A stretch of 64,000 nt of DNA from Leuconostoc holzapfelii (GTDB lineage Bacteria; Bacillota; Bacilli; Lactobacillales; Lactobacillaceae): positions 108,779-172,778 of the forward strand of contig NZ_JAAXPO010000005.1 in the NCBI RefSeq assembly GCF_012396485.1, in the 5' to 3' direction. The notes under the pieces are model-generated. The model was not told the DNA's origin, ran no database searches, and saw only the letters and a program-made list of their open reading frames with translations. Below, one piece after another: positions 17,467 through 26,348 of the stretch (the first letter of the stretch is position 1; every line of letters begins with the position of its first letter). A program made the translations under genes and the position numbers.

Positions 17467-18356
17467 TAAAAGAAATAATATTTTTTCTTGGGGCGAAGAT
17501 ATGAAAAACCTTCGCCTAATTGTTCCTGTGCTGTAAATATGGAGACAAAAGCCTTGGGATCAATGGTTTCGATGATGTGTTGGACGGTGTTGACTTCTGA
17601 CGGGTCAACAACGGCGTAAACGACGCGTTGTTCACGGTGAGAATAACCACCTTCAGACTTTAATAAACTTGTCCCACGTTCGAGTTCATCCATGATTGCA
17701 TGTGAGATTTCTTCAGGGTAGTCGGTAAAAATCATGAATGACCGTGCGGTATAAGCGCCTTGTTGCGTTAAGCCCACAACCTGAGAGAACACAAATGAGG
17801 CAATCAGGGTGTACATCATATGGACGATGTCAATATAAACCAACGATAAGAGTAAGACCACTGCATCCAAAGCAAACATGGTTCGACCAATTTGAATGCC
17901 AAATTTTTGTTCCATAATGCGGGCCACGACATCAGTCCCACCAGACGTCCCACCAAAGCGAAAGACAATGCCTAAACCAATACCTGCAAGAATACCGGCA
18001 ATTAAACCAGCAATTAACATGTCATGATGTAGGGCTGGCGGTGTTGGAAAGGCTTGCCAAATATAGAGCCAAATGGATAATGATGAAATGCCCCAAATGG
18101 TATAAATCAAGGTGCGTCGGCCAAGAATATGATAGCCCAAAACCAACAAGGGAATATTTAAAATTAAGTTGGTGTAAGCTGGATTCCAGTTGAGTAAAGC
18201 ACGCAAGATCAAAGTAATACCAGATAATCCACCTTCAGCCAAACGATTGGGAATATTGACATTAATCAGACCCCAGCCATAGCAGCCGGTACCGATGGCA
18301 ATCATGATAATATCTTTCACCGAGATGCGCTCTAAATTTGTTTTGAGCATAAGCAA
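17466..18356 (-). CDS. YitT-family membrane protein (DUF161 + DUF2179)
   Basis: A 296-residue protein with about five to six N-terminal membrane segments (residues ~15-210, including GIGLGIVFRFGGTSGGTDVVARI, a hallmark of the family) and a soluble C-terminal DUF2179 domain (GAYTARSFMIFTDYPEEIS...RVVYAVVDPSEV). Function is unknown. The start is taken as TTG at 18356 because a GAGGAG ribosome site lies at ideal distance; an ATG two codons later (18350) is the alternative. It is transcribed alone, convergent with the tex-GNAT unit. Confidence 0.87.
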   Translation of the reverse strand: MLMLKTNLERISVKDIIMIAIGTGCYGWGLINVNIPNRLAEGGLSGITLILRALLNWNPAYTNLILNIPLLVLGYHILGRRTLIYTIWGISSLSIWLYIWQAFPTPPALHHDMLIAGLIAGILAGIGLGIVFRFGGTSGGTDVVARIMEQKFGIQIGRTMFALDAVVLLLSLVYIDIVHMMYTLIASFVFSQVVGLTQQGAYTARSFMIFTDYPEEISHAIMDELERGTSLLKSEGGYSHREQRVVYAVVDPSEVNTVQHIIETIDPKAFVSIFTAQEQLGEGFSYLRPKKKYYFF

Positions 18357-18400
18357 TTAATCTCCTCAAAGTCACTATTTTAATCTTATCATAAAAACAG

Positions 18401-18431
18401 TTGTTCGAAGCGGTTTGATATTTGATATAAT
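18401..18431 (+). promoter_or_regulatory. Promoter of the membrane-anchored PASTA-like gene
   Basis: TATAAT at 18426-18431 is a perfect -10. TTGTTC at 18401-18406 is a weak -35 with a long 19-base spacer. The reverse-strand yitT start is 45 bases away, making this a divergent region. Confidence 0.6.
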
Positions 18432-18453
18432 AGAAGACATTGAGAGGTAATGT

Positions 18454-18930
18454 ATGACAAATTACGATTATCGACGTCCTGAATTCAAGAAAAAAGGTCA
18501 TCCAATTCGCAATTTTTTCATTGTATTGGCTGTCCTTGTTGTGATTAGTTTAGGTGTGTTTCTCTATATCACTTATTCGTCATCACAAAAGACTTCAACA
18601 CGCATTCAAACACAGACCCAATCAAAAAAAACGGTTGATGAAACAATTGATTCCACAACTGGCAGCGCTGTCAGTCAATCATCAGATGGCCAACACGCGT
18701 CGTCAGCTCAGAGTCAATCCGGCCAAAGTGCTAACCAAGCCAGTAGCTCCGATGACAGCATCAAAGAGTCTGCGCAACTGAAAGGGAAAACAATTGCTGA
18801 AGCGATTGCCTGGGCGCAGGCGCATGGTCGGTACTATTCATGGTCGATTGCTTCTGGTGGCAATGATGCCATCGTGACCCAAGTTACTGATGATGGCCAT
18901 CATATTAACTTTGTCGCATCCGCCAAATAA
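18454..18930 (+). CDS. Membrane-anchored protein with Ser/Gln-rich linker and PASTA-like tail
   Basis: A 158-residue protein in three parts: a basic cytoplasmic N-terminus (MTNYDYRRPEFKKKG), one membrane segment at about residues 20-45, and an extracellular Ser/Gln/Thr-rich low-complexity stretch (~48-105) ending in a compact domain from about residue 107. That domain (LKGKTIAEAIAWAQAHG followed by IVTQVTDDG) resembles a PASTA repeat in pattern (amphipathic helix, then a V-x-x-Q turn), which would suggest wall or muropeptide contact. This is inference from pattern; I do not recognise the protein. GAGAGG precedes the ATG. A 23-base gap leads to the kinase gene. Confidence 0.75.
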   Translation: MTNYDYRRPEFKKKGHPIRNFFIVLAVLVVISLGVFLYITYSSSQKTSTRIQTQTQSKKTVDETIDSTTGSAVSQSSDGQHASSAQSQSGQSANQASSSDDSIKESAQLKGKTIAEAIAWAQAHGRYYSWSIASGGNDAIVTQVTDDGHHINFVASAK

Positions 18931-18953
18931 ATTTAAGTAAAGAAGTAACGTTT

Positions 18954-19757
18954 ATGCCCCACAAGATTTTAACCATCGCTGGGTCCGATACCCTCGCAGG
19001 TGGGGGATTACAAGCAGACTTAGCCACTTTTTCTGAGTATGGCTATTTTGGATTAAGTGTCACGACAGCAATTGTGACAGTCACCCCGAATGATTTTCAA
19101 ATTTTTCCGATAGCAGAAGCCATCGTGTCGGCGCAATTAGATTCAGCATTAGCGCTGGATGATATTGTTGCCATTAAAGTTGGATTCTTGCCAACACCCG
19201 CTATTGTGCGTTTAGTGGCGGAAAAACTACGCCAAGTATCAGTCCCAATTATTGTTGATCCGGTCATGGTGTTTAAAGAGACCAGCGATGTTGACGCACA
19301 AAACATTGCGGTGAGTCTCAGAACTGAACTCTTGCCACTCGCAACGATCATTACCCCCAACTTACGTGAAGCAGAAATTTTAACTGGACAAAAAATCACC
19401 ACCTACGCGGGAATGGCTGAAGCAGCGCGCCAATTGACGACGTTTGGTGTGAGACAAGTCCTATTGAAGGGTGGTGCTTTGCTGGCGGGAGACAATGCAG
19501 TGGATGTCTTATTTGACGGGACAGCCACAAATTATTTGGAGCAAGCAATGATTCCTGTCACTCAGATGTATCATAATGGGGCAGGCTGCACGTTGTCAGC
19601 AAGTCTTGCCGCTAATCTCGGCCAATCGTCAGATGCTTTGACCGCTGCCCGAGATGCCAAAGACTTTGTTTGGCAGGGGATTGCACATGGTGTCGCACTA
19701 AACCAAAATTTTGATGTCGGCAATGTCTGGCAAGGCGCACGGAGGGCCAATTTATGA
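18954..19757 (+). CDS. Pyridoxal / hydroxymethylpyrimidine kinase (ThiD/PdxK family)
   Basis: A 267-residue ribokinase-fold enzyme: IAGSDTLAGGGLQADL (usual GSDSxGGAGIQADL), IVDPVMVFKE, ITPNLREAEILTG and HNGAGCTLSASLAANLG, with the anion-hole and catalytic cysteine. The GAGC form resembles the Bacillus PdxK branch, which phosphorylates pyridoxal and related compounds, rather than the GTGC of most ThiD proteins. Substrate is therefore vitamin B6 or HMP. It overlaps the ECF S-component gene by 4 bases, so uptake and phosphorylation trapping of the same vitamin precursor is likely. Confidence 0.82.
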   Translation: MPHKILTIAGSDTLAGGGLQADLATFSEYGYFGLSVTTAIVTVTPNDFQIFPIAEAIVSAQLDSALALDDIVAIKVGFLPTPAIVRLVAEKLRQVSVPIIVDPVMVFKETSDVDAQNIAVSLRTELLPLATIITPNLREAEILTGQKITTYAGMAEAARQLTTFGVRQVLLKGGALLAGDNAVDVLFDGTATNYLEQAMIPVTQMYHNGAGCTLSASLAANLGQSSDALTAARDAKDFVWQGIAHGVALNQNFDVGNVWQGARRANL

Positions 19758-20257
19758 AACAAACACTACAAACAAAAAATCTTGCAATCTTAGCTGTAAT
19801 TATTGCCTTTAATGTGGCCTTATCTTATGTCGTGAAAATTCCAGTACCAGCCACCAATGGCTTTGTGAACTTGGTGGAAGCTGGTATTTTTGTGGCTGCC
19901 TTACTTGGCGGTGCACGCAGTGGTTTGATTGTTGGTGGTTTGAGTGGCTTATTACTTGATTTGCTTGCAGGCTATCCGCAATGGATGATTTTCTCATTGG
20001 TGATTCATGGGCTTGAAGGTTTGGTTGTTGGCTATTTTGGCTATCAAAAGCGTGTCACAAGTCAAATCATTGGCTTGATCATTGGGTCAGCCATCATGGT
20101 GATTGGTTATCTGTTGGCAGGTGCACTCCTATATAATTGGACTGCGGGCGTTGCTTCCATTATTGGTAATATTGCCCAAGCAGTCATGGGCTTAATTGTG
20201 GCACTGGTGTTAATGCCAGTCTTCAAGCGGATGCCGCAAGTCAATTTAAAAAGCTAA
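19754..20257 (+). CDS. ECF transporter S component for a vitamin precursor
   Basis: A 167-residue protein with about five to six membrane helices and the small S-component layout: a short N-terminus, then AILAVIIAFNVALSYVVKIPVP, NLVEAGIFVAALLGGARSGLIVGGLSG and later helices. It would dock onto the shared EcfAA'T module, which is not in this window. Coupling (ATGA) to the PdxK/ThiD-like kinase suggests pyridoxine- or HMP-type substrate, like PdxU or HmpT families. Confidence 0.78.
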   Translation: MKQTLQTKNLAILAVIIAFNVALSYVVKIPVPATNGFVNLVEAGIFVAALLGGARSGLIVGGLSGLLLDLLAGYPQWMIFSLVIHGLEGLVVGYFGYQKRVTSQIIGLIIGSAIMVIGYLLAGALLYNWTAGVASIIGNIAQAVMGLIVALVLMPVFKRMPQVNLKS

Positions 20258-20262
20258 ACGTA

Positions 20263-20290
20263 AAGCGACGGGTTCTGCCTGTTGCTTTTT
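20263..20290 (+). terminator. Terminator after the ECF S component
   Basis: A 10-bp stem (20263-20272 with 20278-20287, two G-T pairs) ends in a T-run at 20286-20290. No clear promoter lies between it and menF at 20313, so it may be a partial terminator allowing readthrough into the men genes. Confidence 0.7.
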
Positions 20291-20312
20291 CATGTGAAAA
20301 GGGATGATTATC

Positions 20313-21506
20313 ATGGCACATCAATATACCCGTTTGTTCAATACAAATGATTTACAACAGTTATATGCGGCGTTAGAGACAGCCGAATATGGGGCTTATT
20401 TCACCACACCAACGCGCGATGTCCGACGGTTTGGCATTGATGCGACCGCAATTGCGACCACTGCTGCGGCACTATCAGGCCCAGTCATTTTTGGTGCCCA
20501 AGCGTTCGATCATCAACTTTATCCGGCATCACAATTGATGCGTGGTTTTTGGTTTGTTCCAAAAGTGGTGGTGACAATTACTGGTGAGACCATCACTTTT
20601 GTATCAGATGAGGTATCAGATTTTGACGCCTGGTTAGCTAGATTTCAGCCAGTTAGCGGTCAAGTGGTTGATGACATGGCTATCACTGATGAAACGGATT
20701 GGGTTGACCGAACAGCTAACTTAATTGATACCTTGGCGATTGATCAACATTTGGACAAAGTTGTTTTTGGGCGCCAGCAGCAACATCAATTATCTGATCA
20801 CCTTTATTTGGCACAACTTATTGGCGCCCTTGGTGAACAGGATAATACCTATCACGTGGTGTTAAAGCGTCAAGCGGAGTTGTTCATTTCCGCAACCCCC
20901 GAACGTTTGGTCAAATTATCCGCTGGCAAGTTAGCGACTGCTGCGGTGGCCGGGACCAGCCGCCGAGGGCGCAAAAAAGCCGAGGATGAGGCTTTGGAGG
21001 TGGCATTGCTCGCCAGTGAAAAAAATCGCGTTGAGCATCAATATGTCGTGGACAGTTTGGCTGAACGTTTACAGCACGTGACCTCAGAATTGCACATCCC
21101 CACCACACCACAATTATTAAAAAATAAACAGGTCCAACATCTATACACGCCAATCACTGGACAGCTCGTTGACAATATGTCATTGACAGCTGTGGTGACG
21201 AGTTTACACCCGACGCCTGCTTTGGGTGGCGTGCCGCGAGAAGCAGCGCTGGCGTATATTGCTGCGCACGAAAAGCGGCCACGCGGTTTGTTTGCCGGGC
21301 CGGTGGGATATTTTACTGCGGATAACAGTGGCGAATTTGTTGTTGGCATTCGTTCAATGTATGTGAATCAGCTGACACATCAGGCCACACTATTTGCTGG
21401 CGCAGGCATTGTTTCCGATTCAGATGCACAACAAGAATATGACGAAACGGGCTTGAAGTTTGAACCGATGCGCCAACTATTGAAGGATTATAATCATGTC
21501 GAATGA
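20313..21506 (+). CDS. menF: Isochorismate synthase
   Basis: Converts chorismate to isochorismate for menaquinone. The 397-residue protein has the chorismate-enzyme C-terminal core: LDKVVFGR (general-base lysine region), ATPERLVKL, AVAGTSRRGRKKAEDEAL, LHPTPALGGVPREAAL, and FAGAGIVSDSDAQQEYDET. The HPTPALGG motif is characteristic of isochorismate/salicylate enzymes. The ATG at 20313 is used because AAGGG at 20299-20303 is correctly spaced; an ATG at 20304 would abut the site. It overlaps menD by 11 bases. Confidence 0.93.
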   Translation: MAHQYTRLFNTNDLQQLYAALETAEYGAYFTTPTRDVRRFGIDATAIATTAAALSGPVIFGAQAFDHQLYPASQLMRGFWFVPKVVVTITGETITFVSDEVSDFDAWLARFQPVSGQVVDDMAITDETDWVDRTANLIDTLAIDQHLDKVVFGRQQQHQLSDHLYLAQLIGALGEQDNTYHVVLKRQAELFISATPERLVKLSAGKLATAAVAGTSRRGRKKAEDEALEVALLASEKNRVEHQYVVDSLAERLQHVTSELHIPTTPQLLKNKQVQHLYTPITGQLVDNMSLTAVVTSLHPTPALGGVPREAALAYIAAHEKRPRGLFAGPVGYFTADNSGEFVVGIRSMYVNQLTHQATLFAGAGIVSDSDAQQEYDETGLKFEPMRQLLKDYNHVE

Positions 21507-23121
21507 GACGTTAACACGCAATACAAAACACTTATTGCACGCGCTTTTCCAAAGCGGAGTGCGACATTTTGTGGTTTCACCAGGGTCACGTTCCACACCA
21601 ATCGCCTTACTCCTTGCGGCGTTTGCCCGTGAGAATACCGCCATCAAACTCTATATTGATGTTGATGAACGGTCGGCAGGCTTTTTTGGCCTGGGGATCG
21701 CAAAAATGTGTCAGACACCGGTTGTGTTGCTAGGCACATCCGGCACAGCAATCGTTGAATATGCGGCAGCTGTAGCTGAAGCGCACGTGTCTCATATTCC
21801 GTTAATTGTGCTCTCAACAGATCGCCCAGCAGAGCTTCAGGGAAATGGTGCGCCGCAAACCTTGCCACAACATCGGGTGTTTGGTGAATTAACTCAGCAA
21901 TTTTTATCGTTTAATTTACAAGACGACCATCCGGACACAACAGCCTATATTGATTTCATGGTACAAAAAAGTGTTCATGCCGCTCGCACAGACCGGCGTG
22001 GGCCAATGCAGATTAACTTGCCGTTACGAAAACCACTGATGCCAGATTTGGCGGCGCGCGAACCGATTACGGTTGCGCCGCTAACCTTTCATGCACCAAC
22101 ACCACATTTTGACACCCAACATCTCACCCAGCAACGAGTGGTGATTTTAGCCGGCCCCAATGAAGGGGCATCTTATCAAGCAGCGCTATCACAATTCTCA
22201 CAAGCTTATGCGGTACCCGTGATTGCTGACGTGTTGAGCCGTGCACGTACGCCCGAAACGATTTATGGCATTGATGCCTTGCTACAAGCTGGTTTAGTAA
22301 CTGAAGCTTATCGGCCAGATTTGGTGATTCGTTTTGGGGCGACGCCAGTCTCAGCACGGGTATTACAATGGTTGCGCCAAGCAAATATTCCCGTATGGCA
22401 CGTCGATACGCATGCGGGAACTGATCATTCAAGACATATTTCCCAAGCCATTTTACAATCGCCAATGGATTTCTTATCCTCACACACTGTGACGAATCAC
22501 CAGGCATTTTACGACTTGTGGCAAGCTTTGAATGAACGTGCTCGTCACATCCAAGGTGAAGCAGCGCTCCCGTATCATCTCGACCAGATCGTCGCCGAAA
22601 ATACGCCGATTTTTGTCGCCAATAGTATGGCGATTCGAGATATGGATGATATCTTTACAGGGCAAACCACCCAAGAAATTTATGCTAATCGCGGTGCGAA
22701 TGGCATTGATGGGGTGATTTCTACGGCCATGGGAATGAGTAGCACCACAAAACAACGCAGCCTGCTCATCACTGGTGATCTCACACTTTTTCATGACATG
22801 AATGGTCTGATGATGGCACGAAAGTACCAATTACCAATTGATATTTTGGTCGTTGATAATAATGGTGGGGCGATCTTTTCATTTTTGCCGCAAGCGGCAG
22901 AACCAGACTACTTTGAGTTGTTATTTGGAACGCCACTTGATTTAGATATGGCGAAAGTTGCCCAACTTTATGAACTACCATATGTGGTATTATCAGCCGC
23001 TTCAGAACTTAAGACGGTGTTAGCAAATCAAGTAGCTGGCCCACGGCTGATTGTTTTTCAGAGTAATCGCCAAAATAATGTGGCAGATCATCAGCAATTA
23101 TTAGGAGAGCATCATGAGTGA
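21496..23121 (+). CDS. menD: SEPHCHC synthase
   Basis: Thiamine-diphosphate enzyme joining 2-oxoglutarate to isochorismate. The 541-residue protein begins with the hallmark FVVSPGSRSTPIALL, then LGTSGTAIVEYAAAVAEA and STDRPAELQGNGAPQT; the C-terminal ThDP-binding segment is TGDLTLFHDMNGL followed by VVDNNGGAIFSFLPQ. Length matches the family. It overlaps menF by 11 bases and menH by 8. Confidence 0.95.
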   Translation: MSNETLTRNTKHLLHALFQSGVRHFVVSPGSRSTPIALLLAAFARENTAIKLYIDVDERSAGFFGLGIAKMCQTPVVLLGTSGTAIVEYAAAVAEAHVSHIPLIVLSTDRPAELQGNGAPQTLPQHRVFGELTQQFLSFNLQDDHPDTTAYIDFMVQKSVHAARTDRRGPMQINLPLRKPLMPDLAAREPITVAPLTFHAPTPHFDTQHLTQQRVVILAGPNEGASYQAALSQFSQAYAVPVIADVLSRARTPETIYGIDALLQAGLVTEAYRPDLVIRFGATPVSARVLQWLRQANIPVWHVDTHAGTDHSRHISQAILQSPMDFLSSHTVTNHQAFYDLWQALNERARHIQGEAALPYHLDQIVAENTPIFVANSMAIRDMDDIFTGQTTQEIYANRGANGIDGVISTAMGMSSTTKQRSLLITGDLTLFHDMNGLMMARKYQLPIDILVVDNNGGAIFSFLPQAAEPDYFELLFGTPLDLDMAKVAQLYELPYVVLSAASELKTVLANQVAGPRLIVFQSNRQNNVADHQQLLGEHHE

Positions 23122-23932
23122 GCGTGTGATAACGATTGCTGGGTATCCGTATCAGACGACCCATTATCAAAATACAGCCAGCTCAAACCGCTGGCTATTA
23201 TTGCATGGTTTTATGGGCTCGCGGCATGATTTTGATGCCATTGCGCCAGCATTACCAGGTGAAGTGCTCGTGATTGATTTACTTGGTTTTGGCACTGAGG
23301 CACCGTTAGTGGCACCGACAACACGTTTTGCGATGCATCATCAGATTGCTGATATTCGGCAAATTTTGTTCGCTTATCAATGGGAAAAGGTCTATCTGGT
23401 TGGCTATTCAATGGGGGGACGTTTAGCGTTAGGTTTTGCATTGGCACACCCAGAGCATGTCGAAACTTTGGTGTTAGAAAGTACAACAGCAGGTCTTGCT
23501 GACGCGCAGGCGCGAGCCGCACGCCGTGCGGCGGATGCCAAAAAGGCCGAACAGATTAGACAAGACTTTGGTGCCTTTGTGACGGACTGGGGACAATTGC
23601 CTCTTTTTGCATCACAAAAACACTTACCGGCCGCATTACGGCAACGGATGTTCCAACAGCGTTTGCAGCAACAACCTGAGAATGTTGCCAATGCCCTCAT
23701 TGGTATGGGCACAGGGGTCCAGCCCAATTTTTGGCCGAAGTTGGCCCAATTGCGTATGAAGACAACACTGATTGTTGGTGAACAGGACCTTAAATTCAAC
23801 CATATTGCCGATCAATTATTGCAAAGCATACCCCATGCTCAAAAGGTCGTGATTGGTGGGGCGGGGCATAATACGCACTTTGAGCAGCCAGAACAATTCA
23901 ACATGAGGTTAATTCAGCATGTATCACGTTAA
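23114..23932 (+). CDS. menH: SHCHC synthase (alpha/beta hydrolase)
   Basis: A 272-residue alpha/beta-hydrolase that removes pyruvate from SEPHCHC. The oxyanion region LLHGFMGSRHDF and nucleophile elbow VGYSMGGRLAL (serine) match MenH, with a late aspartate near VGEQDLKFN and histidine in GAGHNTHFEQPE. Placement between menD and menC supports the function over a generic hydrolase. Overlaps menC by 14 bases. Confidence 0.9.
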   Translation: MSERVITIAGYPYQTTHYQNTASSNRWLLLHGFMGSRHDFDAIAPALPGEVLVIDLLGFGTEAPLVAPTTRFAMHHQIADIRQILFAYQWEKVYLVGYSMGGRLALGFALAHPEHVETLVLESTTAGLADAQARAARRAADAKKAEQIRQDFGAFVTDWGQLPLFASQKHLPAALRQRMFQQRLQQQPENVANALIGMGTGVQPNFWPKLAQLRMKTTLIVGEQDLKFNHIADQLLQSIPHAQKVVIGGAGHNTHFEQPEQFNMRLIQHVSR

Positions 23933-25007
23933 ACAAATGTCAACGCAACCGGTGTCTTTGACGTTGAAACAACCCTTTCAGACGGCGCACGGAACGACTT
24001 TAGTCCGCCCCCTCACATTGGTTAAGTTGTGGATTTATGATGATCAGACAGAGAATACAGTGGTGGGATTTGGTGAAATCCAGTCGTTTGCCGATTATCG
24101 TTACGCGCTAGAAAATCAAAGTACGAGCCAAGCGATTATCGCTACTGTCATTCAACCCATGCTGCGCGACCTGGTTTTTGAATCGCCAAAACATTTTGCG
24201 ACCCTGTTGGCAGCCAAAGTACCCTATGGCGCGTTTGCTAAGGCTGGCGTCGAAATGGCTGTGTGGGATGCGGTTGGTAAGCTGACGAATCAATCTCTTC
24301 AACAAATGATTGGTGGTGTTGGCACAAACGTACCAGTGGGTATGGCTTTGGGGATGCCAATTACGGCAACTGCCATTCGTACCGCCATCCAAGCTGGCTA
24401 TCGTCGGTTGAAATTAAAAATTGATGGCCAGCAGACAGATTTTATAGCGCTTTTCGCTTTATTGCAGCAATTTCCCGAGCAAATGTTTTCCTTAGATGCT
24501 AATAGCAGCTTTGATGGCCACACCGTGACTAAATTGGAACACGTGCCTGACAATGTCGCCTTTATTGAGCAACCTTTCGAGGCACATGATTTCGTCGCAC
24601 ATGCGGCGCTACAAAAAACGCTGCGGCCAGCGTTAAGTTTGGATGAAAGTATCAATCATATTGCCGATATCGAGACGCTAATTGCGTTACATGCAGCGGA
24701 TGCTGTAACGATTAAACAGGGGAAAATCGGTGGGATTACGGCTGCGATCAGTGCAATCAACAGGTTACAAGCTGCTGGGCTCAAACCCTGGATTGGCGGT
24801 ATGCTCAGTAGTAACTTGGGTCGTGGGGTGGACCTCGCGTTGGCCAGTTTGTCAGGGATGAGCTTTCCCGGTGATATTTCAGCGAGTGCTCGTTATTTTG
24901 AAAGTGATCTGACAACCACTGATTTTACAGTAGTCGACGGCACCATGCAGGTGCCAACGACACCAGGCATTGGGGTAACTCTGAAGTCAAGCGTAGCTAT
25001 GTTATAA
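23919..25007 (+). CDS. menC: o-Succinylbenzoate synthase
   Basis: Enolase-superfamily dehydratase that makes o-succinylbenzoate. The 362-residue protein has the catalytic K-x-K in YRRLKLKID, the metal ligands in SLDANSSF, FIEQPF and LSLDESI, and the second catalytic lysine in VTIKQGKIGG. The start at 23919 overlaps menH by 14 bases with GAGG upstream; ATG at 23937 is a possible alternative. Last gene of this men unit; menE, menB and menA do not follow. The promoter of the next gene lies in its last codons. Confidence 0.92.
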   Translation: MYHVKQMSTQPVSLTLKQPFQTAHGTTLVRPLTLVKLWIYDDQTENTVVGFGEIQSFADYRYALENQSTSQAIIATVIQPMLRDLVFESPKHFATLLAAKVPYGAFAKAGVEMAVWDAVGKLTNQSLQQMIGGVGTNVPVGMALGMPITATAIRTAIQAGYRRLKLKIDGQQTDFIALFALLQQFPEQMFSLDANSSFDGHTVTKLEHVPDNVAFIEQPFEAHDFVAHAALQKTLRPALSLDESINHIADIETLIALHAADAVTIKQGKIGGITAAISAINRLQAAGLKPWIGGMLSSNLGRGVDLALASLSGMSFPGDISASARYFESDLTTTDFTVVDGTMQVPTTPGIGVTLKSSVAML

Positions 25008-25008
25008 T
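25000..25008 (+). promoter_or_regulatory. Extended -10 promoter of the alcohol dehydrogenase gene
   Basis: TGT TATAAT at 25000-25008 is a perfect extended -10, located over the menC stop codon. No convincing -35 is seen. Confidence 0.6.
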
Positions 25009-25037
25009 ATTACGATATATGAAAGGGAATAATTAAC

Positions 25038-26222
25038 ATGAATAATTTTAAGTTTCAAAATAAAACAGCCATTCAATTTGGAAAAGATGTGATTGATAAT
25101 GCGCTGCACGATGCTGTGGCACAATTTGGACAAAATGTCTTATTTGTTTATGGTGGCGGTTCCATCAAAAAATCTGGTTTGTATGACCGCGTCATGTCAA
25201 AGTTAGCTGGCTTAACAGTCGTAGAACTTTCAGGCATTGCCCCAAATCCTAAAATTGCCTCAGTTCGAGCAGGCCAGGCCCTAGTTAAAGCGCATGATAT
25301 TGATGTGATTTTGGCTGTCGGTGGTGGGTCAGTCATTGATGCCGCAAAGGTGATTGCCTCATCGAAGTTTTATGATGCTGACCCATGGGATTTAGTCCTT
25401 GATTCAGGTAAACGTTATCAATTAGACCAATTACCAGTGGTTGATATTTTAACCTTATCGGCTACTGGCACTGAAATGAACGTTGGCTCAGTGATTTCAA
25501 ATCCAGAAACGCACCAAAAACTGGGTACGGGTGGCCCACAATCACCGGCTGTCTCATTTTTAGACCCAACGCTAACTTATACGGTTTCTAAGTGGCAAAC
25601 GGCTGCTGGGGCGATAGACATTTTTAGTCATTTGACGGAACAATATTTTGATCGTTCGGCAAATGATGTCACATCTGGCATGATCGCTGGTTTATATCGT
25701 GCTGTGATTAAAAATGCGCCAATTGCGTTGGCTGATCCCGATAATTATGATGCTCGCGCTGCCTTGATGTGGGCGTCAACCATGTCACTCAACGGTTTGG
25801 TCAATGTGGGTAACACCAATGGTTGGACAGTGCATCCGATTGAACATGAATTATCGGCCTATTATGATATTACCCATGGCGTGGGCTTAGGAATTCTCAC
25901 GCCACGTTGGATGCAGTACAGTTTGTCAGCAGAGACGTTACCACGTTTTGCGCAATTTGGCCGCGAAGTTTGGGATTTGACTGGCACAGATGAAGCTGTC
26001 GCACAAGGCGCGATCCAAGCCACTTTTGATTGGATTAAAGCCTTGGACGTGCCAACAATGCTACCAGGTGTTGGCATTGTTGATAAAAAATATTTTGAAG
26101 TGATGGCTGAAAGTGCTGTCAAAGTTGGTCGGTTGGCTCAGGCGGCCTATGTGCCAATGCAAGCGGCTGATGTTGTGGCAATCTTATCTGCTGCCATGAC
26201 TGATGATGATTTTATCCAATAA
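25038..26222 (+). CDS. Iron-containing alcohol dehydrogenase (butanol dehydrogenase/YqhD-like)
   Basis: A 394-residue group III alcohol dehydrogenase. FVYGGGSIKKSGLYDRV and ILAVGGGSVIDAAKVIA are the NAD(P)-binding blocks, LPVVDILTLSATGTEMN is the family signature region, and metal-ligand histidines lie in DIFSHLTEQYF, WTVHPIEHELS and DITHGVGLGIL. Such enzymes reduce aldehydes with NAD(P)H and help redox balance; the substrate is not determined. AGGGA precedes the ATG at good distance. Monocistronic, between its own promoter and a terminator at 26252. Confidence 0.9.
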   Translation: MNNFKFQNKTAIQFGKDVIDNALHDAVAQFGQNVLFVYGGGSIKKSGLYDRVMSKLAGLTVVELSGIAPNPKIASVRAGQALVKAHDIDVILAVGGGSVIDAAKVIASSKFYDADPWDLVLDSGKRYQLDQLPVVDILTLSATGTEMNVGSVISNPETHQKLGTGGPQSPAVSFLDPTLTYTVSKWQTAAGAIDIFSHLTEQYFDRSANDVTSGMIAGLYRAVIKNAPIALADPDNYDARAALMWASTMSLNGLVNVGNTNGWTVHPIEHELSAYYDITHGVGLGILTPRWMQYSLSAETLPRFAQFGREVWDLTGTDEAVAQGAIQATFDWIKALDVPTMLPGVGIVDKKYFEVMAESAVKVGRLAQAAYVPMQAADVVAILSAAMTDDDFIQ

Positions 26223-26251
26223 TCCATCGTGATAATAGAATAAAGTATGCC

Positions 26252-26278
26252 AGGCTAGCAGCTTATGCTAGCCTTTTT
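26252..26278 (+). terminator. Terminator after the alcohol dehydrogenase gene
   Basis: An 8-bp perfect stem (AGGCTAGC with GCTAGCCT, 26252-26259 and 26267-26274) is followed by T residues. Confidence 0.88.
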
Positions 26279-26319
26279 GTGAGGTGATTATGAGTGAATA
26301 GTCATGATATGTTTGATTA

Positions 26320-26328
26320 TGATATACT
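26320..26328 (+). promoter_or_regulatory. Extended -10 promoter of trmK
   Basis: TGA TATACT at 26320-26328 forms an extended -10, 20 bases before the trmK start. The -35 is weak. Confidence 0.5.
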
Positions 26329-26348
26329 AGAATTAAAGGAATTTAACT

